From Gimesia sp. (GTDB taxonomy: Bacteria > Planctomycetota > Planctomycetia > Planctomycetales > Planctomycetaceae), in assembly GCA_002706765.1 (NCBI GenBank), contig PAJV01000005.1, forward strand, positions 6,462-70,461: 64,000 nt of DNA, written 5' to 3'. Positions 28,518-36,373 of the stretch are shown in pieces. The position numbers and the translations under genes were made by a program. Within the stretch, counting starts at the first letter, position 1. The number at the start of each line of letters is the position of its first letter. The notes under the pieces are model-generated. The model searched no databases. It was not told where the DNA came from and was given only the letters and a program-made list of their open reading frames with translations.

Positions 28518-29945
28518 ATGGGTGTGAAATCCACAACAGGTCGCTGTGCAGGTCCGATGAAGCGTCGAACATTTCTGGAGTTCGGCGGGGCCAGCCTGCT
28601 GGGACTGGGAATGAATGATCTGCTGCGTCAGCAGGCACTGGCGAAAGCGATGGGCGATTCACTTGAAGACACCTCTGTGATTTTCGTCTGGCTTCCCGGC
28701 GGTCCTCCCCATATGGAAACCTATGATATGAAGCCTGGTGCACCGGCAGAGTATCGGGGAGAATTCCGACCGATTCATACGAACGTTCCCGGTCTGGATG
28801 TCTGCGAAATGCTTCCCCAGCATGCCAAAGTCGCAGACAGGTTTAATCTGATTCGTTCCATTCACCACGAATTTGCAGACCATGGTGGCGGGCACAAACG
28901 CTTGATGACCGGTCGGGTTCCCGCCACACCTGTCGGCACCATCAATGATGCACCCGCTGTAAGCACGATTGTTAAAAAGATGCTCGAGAAAAACGGGAAC
29001 GAAATGCCGGTCTGCGTTTCCGAAGTCGATGCTTCCCGTGCTTCCATCGATACCTTCGCGATGGGGCCCGCTTACCTGGGACCCGCCTCAACTCCCTTTA
29101 TGGTCGCCGGTGATCCCAGCGATCCCGATTTCAAAGTCCAGAACATCGGCGTCAAGTCCTCAATGGAAACGCGACTCGATGACCGGATTGCCATGTTGAA
29201 AGGCATAGATGATTTCCGCCGCGATGTCGACAAGAGTGGCTCAATGAAAGCGATGGACAGTTTCAATCGCCAGGCCATCGACATGCTGACCAGCGAAAAA
29301 GTCCGCAGTGCATTCGATCTTTCGCAGGAACCCAAAGAACTGCGCGACCGTTATGGCTGGAACGCTTATGGGCAGCGCGCCATTCTGGGACGACGCCTGG
29401 TAGAATCGGGTGTCCGTTTCGTGACGATGGTCTGGGAACATCCTTATCCGGGCAAACCCACTCCCAAGACAGCCGCCTATAACTGGGATTCCCATGCAGT
29501 CAACGCGCATCTGTTCAAAGACTGTGACTGGCGTCTGCCTCCGTATGATCAAGCCGTTTCTGCTTTGATTGAAGACTTGTACCAGCGTGGCCTGGACCGA
29601 CGGGTCCTGCTGGTGGTCACGGGAGAATTTGGTCGGACTCCCAAAATTTCGGTTCAACGCGGAACACAGACCGGCGTGATGCAGCCCGGCCGCGATCACT
29701 GGCCGAAAGCGATGTCCGTATTGGTCTCAGGAGGCGGAATGCGAACCGGCCAGGTGATTGGTGCGACGAATCCCAAAGGGGAATACCCGGTTGAACGACG
29801 GATGACCCCCAACGATCTGTGGGCCACTGTCTATCGTCATCTGGGGATCGACTATGAGCATGTCCTGCACGACCTGCAGGGACGCCCGGTTGCCATTCTT
29901 CCCTTTGGGCAACCCATTCCTGAACTCGCACCAGTGTCTGCCTGA
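28518..29945 (+). CDS. DUF1501 domain exported protein (Tat signal)
   Basis: About 475 residues. A twin-arginine signal KRRTFLEFGGASLLGLG lies near residues 15-31, so export as a folded protein is likely. The core has FVWLPGGPPHMETYDMKPGA, IRSIHHEFADHGGGHKRLM, a late VVTGEFGRTPKI motif and a terminal region with HDLQGRPV. These mark the DUF1501 family (alkaline phosphatase-like fold, function unproven). The ATG at 28518 is weakly supported by GGGG upstream; ATG 28557, just before KRRTF, is the alternative. It diverges from the Big_2/DUF1549/DUF1553 gene, in the common genomic association of these families, and an FAD oxidoreductase follows 190 bp downstream. Confidence 0.9.
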   Translation: MGVKSTTGRCAGPMKRRTFLEFGGASLLGLGMNDLLRQQALAKAMGDSLEDTSVIFVWLPGGPPHMETYDMKPGAPAEYRGEFRPIHTNVPGLDVCEMLPQHAKVADRFNLIRSIHHEFADHGGGHKRLMTGRVPATPVGTINDAPAVSTIVKKMLEKNGNEMPVCVSEVDASRASIDTFAMGPAYLGPASTPFMVAGDPSDPDFKVQNIGVKSSMETRLDDRIAMLKGIDDFRRDVDKSGSMKAMDSFNRQAIDMLTSEKVRSAFDLSQEPKELRDRYGWNAYGQRAILGRRLVESGVRFVTMVWEHPYPGKPTPKTAAYNWDSHAVNAHLFKDCDWRLPPYDQAVSALIEDLYQRGLDRRVLLVVTGEFGRTPKISVQRGTQTGVMQPGRDHWPKAMSVLVSGGGMRTGQVIGATNPKGEYPVERRMTPNDLWATVYRHLGIDYEHVLHDLQGRPVAILPFGQPIPELAPVSA

Positions 29946-30025
29946 AATCCGGATCGGTGCTCATGAATCTGAAGCAAGAGAATAGAGAGCCTGCGCAGAC
30001 CTGATCAATCCAACTCTGGTATCTC

Positions 30026-30050
30026 GCGCAGTTCAGAATTCAGAACGCGC
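30026..30050. repeat. Imperfect inverted repeat after the DUF1501 gene
   Basis: GCGC-A-GTTC is mirrored by GAACGCGC around AGAATTCA, giving 8 base pairs with one bulge. It sits between the DUF1501 gene and the FAD oxidoreductase. It lacks a T tract, so its role as a terminator or operator is undecided. Confidence 0.3.
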
Positions 30051-30135
30051 AGTGTCTGTGTTGCGACCCGCGTGAGTGATTGCTATTTTGGGGGTTGCAC
30101 TGATAGCCTGACTCACTCCCGCCGGATCGACCATC

Positions 30136-31512
30136 ATGACGACAGAGACCGAATTCATTACCAAAACCTGGGATATTCCACTCCGAGCCAGTATTGATGT
30201 TGCCGTGATTGGCGGCGGTTCTGCCGGGGTCGCAGCCGCTTCTGCAGCGGCCCGCAACGGAGCATCGACGATTCTCGTAGAACGCTACGGTTTTCTGGGG
30301 GGAACCTCCACGGCCGGTATGGTAGGGCCCTTTATGACGTCCTACACTCCCGATGGAAAACGACAGCTCGTCGCCGGGCTGTTTCAGGAAGTCATCGACC
30401 GCATGGTGGCGATGGGGGGTGCCGTAGATCCATCCACAACAGAAGCCGGCTCTGCCTGGGGTTCATTTATCGAACTCGGACATGCCAACGTGACTCCCTT
30501 TCATGTGGAAGCACTCAAGATGGCAGCCCTGGAAATGGTCTGCGATTCCGGCGCGCAAATTCGTTTTCATACTTCGTTCGTTGATGTCATCATGGATGGC
30601 GATCGCATTTCTGATATTGTGATTCTGGATAAAGCCGGCCTCGGACTGCTGCGACCGAAAATCGTCATTGATACGTCAGGTGATGGCGACATCGCAGCGA
30701 AAGCAGGGGCTCCTTTCGAAGTGGGACGCCGTGAAGACGGCAAGATGATGCCAGTCACGTTATTTCTGACGATCGGTAATGTAGACGATGAGCGTGTCAT
30801 CGCCTGGATGCGTGAGCATGAAAAACTGCATCCGGGAGAACGCCTGTTTGAGTGTATTGTCAAAGAGGCACGCGAAACGGGCGACTGGACTCTGGAACGC
30901 GAGTTTCTGAATATCTATCGCGAGCCGACCCCCGGTCAGTGGCGTGTGAATACGACCCGCGTTCAGAATGTCGATGGAACAAATCCGGATGACCTGTCTC
31001 GCGCCGAAATCGAAAGTCGGCGGCAGGCCTGGGATCTGATTCGCTTTTTCCGTTCGCATTGTCCCGGTCTGGAAAACACACAACTGCTGGCCACGGGCAG
31101 CCAGGTGGGCATCAGGGAAACGCGTCATATTCTTGGCGACTACGTACTCAACGGTCAGGATGTTCTGGAAGGACGCAAGTTCGAAGATGGGATCGCCCAG
31201 TGTTCCTATCCGATTGATATCCATGATCCCCAGGGACCCCGCGGACGCCTGGAAGGCATTCACGCCGATCATTACGAAATTCCCTATCGCTGCCTCGTAC
31301 CACGAGAGGTCAGTAATCTCCTGGTGGCAGGACGCCCCATTTCCGCAGATCACGAAGGGGCCGCTTCAGCGCGCGTGATTCCCCCCTGTTATGCCACAGG
31401 TCAGGCTGCAGGAACCGCAGCCAGTCTTTCTCTGAAACAGCGTGTCACCCCCCGCGAAGTTGATATCGAACAGTTGCGAACGACTCTGCAGGAGCAGGGG
31501 GCCGTTGTTTAG
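30136..31512 (+). CDS. FAD-dependent oxidoreductase (FAD_oxidored family)
   Basis: 458 residues. An N-terminal Rossmann FAD site VAVIGGGSAGVAAASAAARN (about 16-35) is followed by ILVERYGFLGGTSTAGMVGP, and the C-terminal FAD-contact segment reads LLVAGRPISADHEGAASARV with CYATGQAAG. These patterns match the family of FAD-dependent dehydrogenases annotated as FAD_oxidored, common in planctomycetes and often linked to carbohydrate catabolism; the substrate is unknown. There is no signal peptide, so it is cytoplasmic. The ATG at 30136 gives a normal N-terminus. It is co-directional with the DUF1501 gene 190 bp upstream, but an independent promoter is possible. Confidence 0.85.
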   Translation: MTTETEFITKTWDIPLRASIDVAVIGGGSAGVAAASAAARNGASTILVERYGFLGGTSTAGMVGPFMTSYTPDGKRQLVAGLFQEVIDRMVAMGGAVDPSTTEAGSAWGSFIELGHANVTPFHVEALKMAALEMVCDSGAQIRFHTSFVDVIMDGDRISDIVILDKAGLGLLRPKIVIDTSGDGDIAAKAGAPFEVGRREDGKMMPVTLFLTIGNVDDERVIAWMREHEKLHPGERLFECIVKEARETGDWTLEREFLNIYREPTPGQWRVNTTRVQNVDGTNPDDLSRAEIESRRQAWDLIRFFRSHCPGLENTQLLATGSQVGIRETRHILGDYVLNGQDVLEGRKFEDGIAQCSYPIDIHDPQGPRGRLEGIHADHYEIPYRCLVPREVSNLLVAGRPISADHEGAASARVIPPCYATGQAAGTAASLSLKQRVTPREVDIEQLRTTLQEQGAVV

Positions 31513-31885
31513 CCTGTCTCCCGTTTTTACTTTCGTGTCTTCAGTGCCAATTGACAGTCGATTTAAAACTGGCTGTCTGATGAAAAAAAGAAGATCACAG
31601 ACCGGATGTGTTACTGGTTACGGCTCTTGTTGATTCTGGTATGAGAGTTCGGACTGTGAACTGTCTGGAAGGGCGTGAGATTCACACGATTCAGGCTCAG
31701 TAAAAATGGAAATATCGGTCCACACCGCGTTTCTGATGTGGGTTGCATTCCCGTTTCAGTGAGCTAGAGTAGAGGAATGTCATCAGTAATTAGTTACTTG
31801 ATTGAGCTTCCCGCGCTGATTAGTGTACTGTTCGTTTCGTTCGGTTTCCACTGCATCAGACTGTTTTAAAGAAAGTATCTCTGCC
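31513..31885 (+). promoter_or_regulatory. Leader region of hflK-hflC with a possible promoter
   Basis: 373 bp without a gene. TTGCAT at 31743-31748 and TAGAGT at 31765-31770, separated by 16 bp, form a weak sigma-70-like pair pointing towards hflK. Nothing else recognisable is present. Confidence 0.3.
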
Positions 31886-32893
31886 ATGAGACATTCCAGA
31901 GAGCGAAGTCCGTTCGATGAATGGTTGACCGACATCGACGGATCGCACGTCATGTGGATCGTCCTGTCTGTCATCCTGGGACTGATCATCCTCTGGGGCA
32001 TTTTCACGTCCTACTATACTGTCCAGCCGGAAGGTCAAGCCGTAGTCAAACGGTTTGGCGCAGTGATCGCGATCAAAGATCCGGGCCTGCACTTCAAACT
32101 CCCCTTCGGCATCGACGAGCAGGAATTCGTGCCGACGGCTCGCGTGCTTAAACAGGAATTCGGTTTTCGGACCGCCGTTCAGCAAGACACCTCCGCCGTT
32201 TATCGTAAATCCGAGGAACATCGCGATGAATCGTTGATGCTGACCGGTGATTTGAAAGTTGTCGACGTGGAGTGGGTTGTGCAATACCGCGTGGACGACC
32301 CGAACAAGTATCTGCACCGGGTTGAACAGGTCGACAAGACGATTCGGGATATTTCCGAAGCGGTGATGCGGAGAATTGTCGGCAATAACCTGGGAAGTGA
32401 CGTTTTGACAATCAAGCGTGTCGAAATCGCCCTGAACGCCAAGGAAGAAATCCAGCGACTGCTCGATTCCTTCGACATGGGAGTTCGGATCGGGACCGTG
32501 GAATTGCAGGATGTGAACCCACCGGATTCGGTCAAACCGGCATTCAACGAAGTCAACCAGGCCGAACAGGAAAAGGAGCAGTTGATCAACGAAGCCGAGA
32601 AAAAACAGAATCAGCAAATCCCGGCCGCGCGAGGCAAAGCGAAGCAGGTCGTCGAAACGGCAGAAGGTTATCGGGCTGAACGCGTCAACGGGGCGCTGGG
32701 GGAGACATCCCGCTTCAAAGCGATCCTGAAAGAATACAAAGTTGCTCCCGAAGTGACACGGCGACGGATGTACCTGGAAACACTCGATAAGGTGCTCCCC
32801 TCGCTCGGCAAAATTTATGTCATTGAACCGGGAGGACAATCTCCTATTCCATTGCTCAATCTGGACAAGAACAATCCTGTCCAGAATCGCTAA
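31886..32893 (+). CDS. hflK: FtsH-protease modulator HflK (SPFH family)
   Basis: About 335 residues. A single membrane helix (VMWIVLSVILGLIILWGIF, about residues 24-42) is followed by an SPFH/band-7 domain (QAVVKRFGAVI...PGLHFKLPFGID, about 55-240). A charged coiled coil follows (NEVNQAEQEKEQLINEAEKK). HflK and HflC form a membrane cage around FtsH and restrain its proteolysis. The ATG at 31886 is preferred over the GTG at 31823, which would add an unsupported 21-residue extension before the membrane anchor. hflC follows after 45 bp, the classical pair order, so the two are one operon. The assignment as HflK over HflC rests on this order and the longer C-terminal coil. Confidence 0.9.
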   Translation: MRHSRERSPFDEWLTDIDGSHVMWIVLSVILGLIILWGIFTSYYTVQPEGQAVVKRFGAVIAIKDPGLHFKLPFGIDEQEFVPTARVLKQEFGFRTAVQQDTSAVYRKSEEHRDESLMLTGDLKVVDVEWVVQYRVDDPNKYLHRVEQVDKTIRDISEAVMRRIVGNNLGSDVLTIKRVEIALNAKEEIQRLLDSFDMGVRIGTVELQDVNPPDSVKPAFNEVNQAEQEKEQLINEAEKKQNQQIPAARGKAKQVVETAEGYRAERVNGALGETSRFKAILKEYKVAPEVTRRRMYLETLDKVLPSLGKIYVIEPGGQSPIPLLNLDKNNPVQNR

Positions 32894-32938
32894 CGCGATT
32901 TATTATTATCGATTTATCATTCCTGTGAGAGGCTTTCC

Positions 32939-33976
32939 ATGTCAATTTCATTTCGGCGCTCCGGCGGATTTCGACAGTACCTCATTCCGTTGATGTTTGT
33001 TCTGGTTATCGTCGTTGTCATTGTCGCTCGCGCTTCGGTATTTACCATCGATGAAGCGACCCAGGCGATTGTCGTACAATTCGGCGCCCCCGTCGGCGAT
33101 CCGGTCACCGAGCCCGGTCTTCATTTCCGAATTCCCTTCATTCAGGAAGTACGCAAGTTCGACAAACGCCTGCTTTCCTGGGATGGTGATCCGAATCAGG
33201 TTCCCACCGTTGAAGAACAGTTCATTTCGGTCGATACCACCGCCCGCTGGAAGATTGTCGATCCCCTCAAATTCCTGCAAAGCGTGCAGGACGAAGCGGG
33301 AGGCCGGAACCGGCTCAATGATATCCTCGATTCGGTCGTTCGCGACAAAATCGCCTCCAGTCCGCTGGTCAATATCGTCCGCTCCAAAGATTGGGAGGTC
33401 ACGGAAGAAGATCTGCAACGGACCATGACTGGAGAACGGGAAGAAGAGATCCTGCTTCAGAAAGTGGAAACGGGGCGGGGCGAAATGGTCCGAGATATTC
33501 TCAAAACCGCACAGCAGCAGATGCCTCAGTATGGGATCGAACTGGTCGACATCCAGATCAAACGGCTCGACTACGTTGAGTCGGTCCAACAGCAGGTCTT
33601 CGAGCGCATGATTGCGGAACGGCAACGGATCGCCGAACAATTCCGGAGTGAAGGGCAGGGCCGCGCCTCGGAGATTGAAGGAGAAACCGAACGCATGCTT
33701 GCCGAGATTAAAAGTGAAGCCCAAAAGGAAGCGGAGATCATTCGTGGAGAAGCCGACGCGGAAGTGACCCGCATCTACAGTGAAGCCTTCGGCAGTGACC
33801 CCGAGTTCTACAGTTTTCTACGCACACTGGAAAGCTATTCGGCATCCCTCGGCGCAGGCGTCACCGCCATACTCAGCAGCGACTCCGATTACTTCCGCTA
33901 CCTCAAATCGGAAGCCCCGGCACCGGTTCCGGCAGTGGAGCAGGAGCCCAATGAAACAGAAACTGATAAGCAATAG
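32939..33976 (+). CDS. hflC: FtsH-protease modulator HflC (SPFH family)
   Basis: 345 residues. A membrane helix at about 15-33 (LIPLMFVLVIVVVIVARASV) is followed by an SPFH domain (QAIVVQFGAPVGDPVTEPGL...RIPFIQEVRKFDKRLLSWDG). The coiled coil contains VQQQVFERMIAERQRIAEQF, and the conserved HflC C-terminal motif reads ADAEVTRIYSEAFGSDPEFY with SFLRTLESY. GAGAGG lies 7 bp upstream of the ATG. It partners HflK in the FtsH-controlling membrane complex. Its 3' end borders the decayed integrase remnant, but the C-terminal motif is intact, so any insertion nearby did not damage it. Confidence 0.93.
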   Translation: MSISFRRSGGFRQYLIPLMFVLVIVVVIVARASVFTIDEATQAIVVQFGAPVGDPVTEPGLHFRIPFIQEVRKFDKRLLSWDGDPNQVPTVEEQFISVDTTARWKIVDPLKFLQSVQDEAGGRNRLNDILDSVVRDKIASSPLVNIVRSKDWEVTEEDLQRTMTGEREEEILLQKVETGRGEMVRDILKTAQQQMPQYGIELVDIQIKRLDYVESVQQQVFERMIAERQRIAEQFRSEGQGRASEIEGETERMLAEIKSEAQKEAEIIRGEADAEVTRIYSEAFGSDPEFYSFLRTLESYSASLGAGVTAILSSDSDYFRYLKSEAPAPVPAVEQEPNETETDKQ

Positions 33977-33997
33977 AATTAGAAGACAAGTCGGCGT

Positions 33998-34428
33998 TTA
34001 CGCTTCGATCGCCATTAAATTATCATGCTCCGCGAGATCCCGTCTGATTCGGACAGGCTCCTGGGGGGCCAAAGTTGCTAATGTAAGATCCTGGAGTACA
34101 ACTGGTGTTGTGGCTTCAGTGCATTGGAGATGCAGTTGTATTCGCTGATGGTCACGCCGTCGTTGACATAATACTCGACAGCATAGTCCAGGTAAGAGCC
34201 GGCCAGCTCGGCCAGAGACAGCTCTGCGTCGGGGGCCGTCTGAGGCAGCCTGCGGCCATTGGAAATCCATTCCGCAATGAGGCGGTCGTATTCCTGTCTG
34301 CTCTCTGCCATTTTCCATTTACTAAGATAGAAGTCATGCGCATTGAGGGTAACAACTGTCTGATCGGAGGGCCTGTGGTGACGATAAGAGGGGATGGAAA
34401 CAGACATAGTGGATATCCTTTCTGCCAC
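33998..34428 (-). pseudogene. Decayed planctomycete-type tyrosine integrase (N-terminal remnant)
   Basis: The frame starting near 34428 (or M at 34407) encodes SYRHHRPSDQTVVTLNAHDF YLSKWK, then SRQEYDRLIAEWISNGRRLP and, near the end, ISNALKPQHQLYS before a stop at 34078. This is the arm and core-binding start of the integrases found in planctomycete prophages and islands, which normally exceed 350 residues. Beyond the stop, related pieces continue in other frames (NFGPP, then PVRIRRDLAEHD) down to about 33998, so the gene has suffered frameshifts. The catalytic domain is absent. It sits just 3' of tRNA-Arg, the normal attachment site type, indicating a relic of an integrated element. Confidence 0.7.
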
Positions 34429-34432
34429 GGAC

Positions 34433-34444
34433 CGGTAATTACCG
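34433..34444. promoter_or_regulatory. 12-bp palindrome upstream of the integrase remnant
   Basis: CGGTAATTACCG is a perfect palindrome 5 bp from the upstream end of the remnant frame. It could be an operator of the lost element, but there is no supporting copy. Confidence 0.3.
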
Positions 34445-34488
34445 TATCCACCGTAGTGTCAGGACCTGGAATTGTTGATCCAGCTGTT

Positions 34489-34511
34489 GAAGTAAACCTA
34501 CTATTTACTTC
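34489..34511 (-). terminator. Stem-loop just 3' of tRNA-Arg
   Basis: GAAGTAAA at 34489-34496 and TTTACTTC at 34504-34511 form a perfect 8-bp hairpin with a 7-nt loop, 14 bp beyond the tRNA 3' end. It is probably the tRNA transcript terminator, although the U tract is poor; an attachment-site role is possible. Confidence 0.4.
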
Positions 34512-34524
34512 AGTTTATGTCTAA

Positions 34525-34598
34525 TACACCCGGAGGGATTCGAACCCCCAACCCCCGGTTCCGAAGACCGGTGCTCTATCCAGTTGAGCTACGGGTGC
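34525..34598 (-). tRNA. tRNA-Arg (anticodon UCG)
   Basis: A cloverleaf is readable on the minus strand. Acceptor arms are GCACCCG and CGGGTGT plus discriminator A; the D stem is GCTC/GAGC with GG in the loop. The anticodon stem is CCGGT/ACCGG around CTTCGGA, giving anticodon TCG at 34562-34564. The T loop is TTCGAAT. No CCA is encoded. It would read CGA codons. The G1-U72 pair is a wobble. The integrase remnant lies about 100 bp from its 3' end. Confidence 0.95.
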
Positions 34599-35071
34599 CT
34601 GTCAGAATAGTGGACTATCCTGAGATGTTTCAGGTTCCTCAAAAAATTCAGATGTTTCCGGATTCTGAGAGCGCCTGGCACAGTGCTGCAAGTGCAACCT
34701 GTTGTGAGCATTTATGTTACTAAAATCAGTAACAGATGCAACTGTTGCGGGCTGCGATTCTAGCATTCCCCGCATAAATTACAAGTCGTCCCGCGCGGGG
34801 AATTTCCATCGGCTGATTGAGGCTCGTATTCGTATTCCTGCGATTTTTCCGTTCGCAACTAGAAACGTTTCACTTACCCGACTCTATTGCCCTGCCATTT
34901 GCCGGCAACTTGACTATTGACGCTGTTTCGGTTGTGATAGTGGAATTACGAAAGAAAGTTAAGCTGGTGTGGTTTCACCAGTCGGAATTGCATTTTGATA
35001 TGAATGACGGTTTCACCAAAGCCGTTTTCTTCCTGCCCCGTATTTCTGAGTTGAGAGAGGTCCTGCCTGTT
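34599..35071. other. 473-bp intergenic region with inverted repeats and a possible tRNA promoter
   Basis: No gene is seen. On the minus strand, TTGAGG (34637-34642) and GATAGT (34614-34619) with a 17-bp spacer could be the tRNA promoter. GTTACT/AGTAAC (34716-34733) and ATTCCCCGC (34765-34773) with GCGGGGAAT (34795-34803) are perfect inverted repeats of unknown role. The downstream frame is open from 34817, but its first 85 codons lack family features. Confidence 0.4.
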
Positions 35072-36343
35072 ATGAAAAGTTCTCACACTGCCGTTAAGTT
35101 TTCGATGTTGGCCCTGGCGTTCCTGATTTCTTTGAATTCAGGATTCGTGATCGCCGGTCAGGAAAAAGAGGGAGCGAAAAGTAAAGCCCGCCTGCCTGGC
35201 GCACGACCTGTGATCCACGCGATCAATTATGAATCGATTCAACAGGCTTTGGATGCACTTCCCGCAGAAGGGGGAGTGGTAATGCTGCCTCCTGGTCATT
35301 TTGAGATTGATCAGCCATTGGTCATTAATAAAGGTGATGTGTTGTTAATGGGTGCTGGCTCTGCAACACACATTCATAATAAAAATGAAGAAGGGAAAGA
35401 TGCGATCGCCATTCATCCTCCCGAAGACGCCAAACTTCCAGACGGAAAGCCTGATCCGAAGCCCCGTATCTGGCGTGTGCAGTTGCAGAACTTTCGCGTG
35501 ACGGGAAATGAGAAGAGCGGACGGGGCATCAATGCCAAATGGGTACAGGAAATTTACATCCATGGAGTCACCTGCAGCTATCACGGCAGCGACGGGATTT
35601 TTCTGGACTTCTGTTTTGAAGATCCCCGCGTTTCCGATTGTCTGATCACCTACAACAAGGCCACCGGGTTGAACCTGATTGGCTGTCATGACATTGTCGT
35701 CTCGGCAAATCATTTTGAAGAAAACCTGGATGCTCTGCGGTGTGCAGACGGGTATAACCTGTGCATGAGTGGCAATAACCTGGATGACCATTTACGCGAT
35801 GGTGTGATCATTGAAAATACGTATGGTTCCATCGTCTGCGCTAATATGATTGAAGAATGCAAAGGCCGGGCAATTACCCTGGATAAGGAATGTTACGGCA
35901 TTACACTCTCTGCCAATGTGATTGCGCACAATGGTAGCGGCATTATTCTGGATGATGCCCATGGCTGTGCGGTCAGTGCGAATACGTTTACGCTGCTGGC
36001 AGCTGACGCTTTAAAGATTGGTCCGAAATCGGGGCGGATCACAGTGACTGGCAATAACTTTTCCAACAGTTATATAGGGAACGGACAGGTCAAACGCCGC
36101 ACCAATGATCTCAAAGCAGCCGGCCTGACTCTTGATAAAACCCGTGGAGTCACCGTTTCGGGAAATCTGTTTTCTTCCGTGCGTCCCAAAGCTGTAGAGG
36201 TCATCGAGCCTACGTCGCATGTGCTTTTCGGGAACAACCTGTTGATCGATGTCGAATCCGATCATGAAAAGTTGACCGATTCAATCATCAAAAATACGCT
36301 GGTCGCGCCCGCAGAACCAGTCTCGAAACCAGCTGAAAAATAA
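35072..36343 (+). CDS. Exported right-handed beta-helix protein (pectate-lyase-like fold)
   Basis: About 423 residues. Signal peptide at about 9-29 (FSMLALAFLISLNSGFVIAG). The body has AINYESIQQALDALPAEGGV, typical of the first coil of a pectate-lyase superfamily beta-helix. Repeated short coils follow with N-H/N-N-F patterns (GCHDIVVSANHFEENLDALR, GITLSANVIAHNGSGIILDD, RITVTGNNFSNSY). The fold is used by polysaccharide lyases, epimerases and hydrolases, but no catalytic residues can be assigned. The ATG at 35072 follows AGAGAGG and opens on the signal peptide; the longer frame from 34817 is rejected. An alpha/beta hydrolase follows 30 bp downstream, so the pair probably forms an operon acting on an external carbohydrate. 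Confidence 0.85.
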   Translation: MKSSHTAVKFSMLALAFLISLNSGFVIAGQEKEGAKSKARLPGARPVIHAINYESIQQALDALPAEGGVVMLPPGHFEIDQPLVINKGDVLLMGAGSATHIHNKNEEGKDAIAIHPPEDAKLPDGKPDPKPRIWRVQLQNFRVTGNEKSGRGINAKWVQEIYIHGVTCSYHGSDGIFLDFCFEDPRVSDCLITYNKATGLNLIGCHDIVVSANHFEENLDALRCADGYNLCMSGNNLDDHLRDGVIIENTYGSIVCANMIEECKGRAITLDKECYGITLSANVIAHNGSGIILDDAHGCAVSANTFTLLAADALKIGPKSGRITVTGNNFSNSYIGNGQVKRRTNDLKAAGLTLDKTRGVTVSGNLFSSVRPKAVEVIEPTSHVLFGNNLLIDVESDHEKLTDSIIKNTLVAPAEPVSKPAEK

Positions 36344-36373
36344 TCAGCGATATCATTTAAGAAAGGTGCTGCT

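Noticed and set aside
31856-32839. Long open frame antisense to hflK (327 codons)
   Set aside because: It is the reverse-strand shadow of a well-supported SPFH gene; its translation has no signal peptide, domain or ribosome site.
32948-33724. Long open frame antisense to hflC (258 codons)
   Set aside because: Same reason: shadow frame of a conserved gene, with composition unlike real proteins of the window.
34817-35071. 85-residue extension of the beta-helix protein
   Set aside because: The signal peptide begins at ATG 35072, with a ribosome site upstream; an extended start would place it internally.
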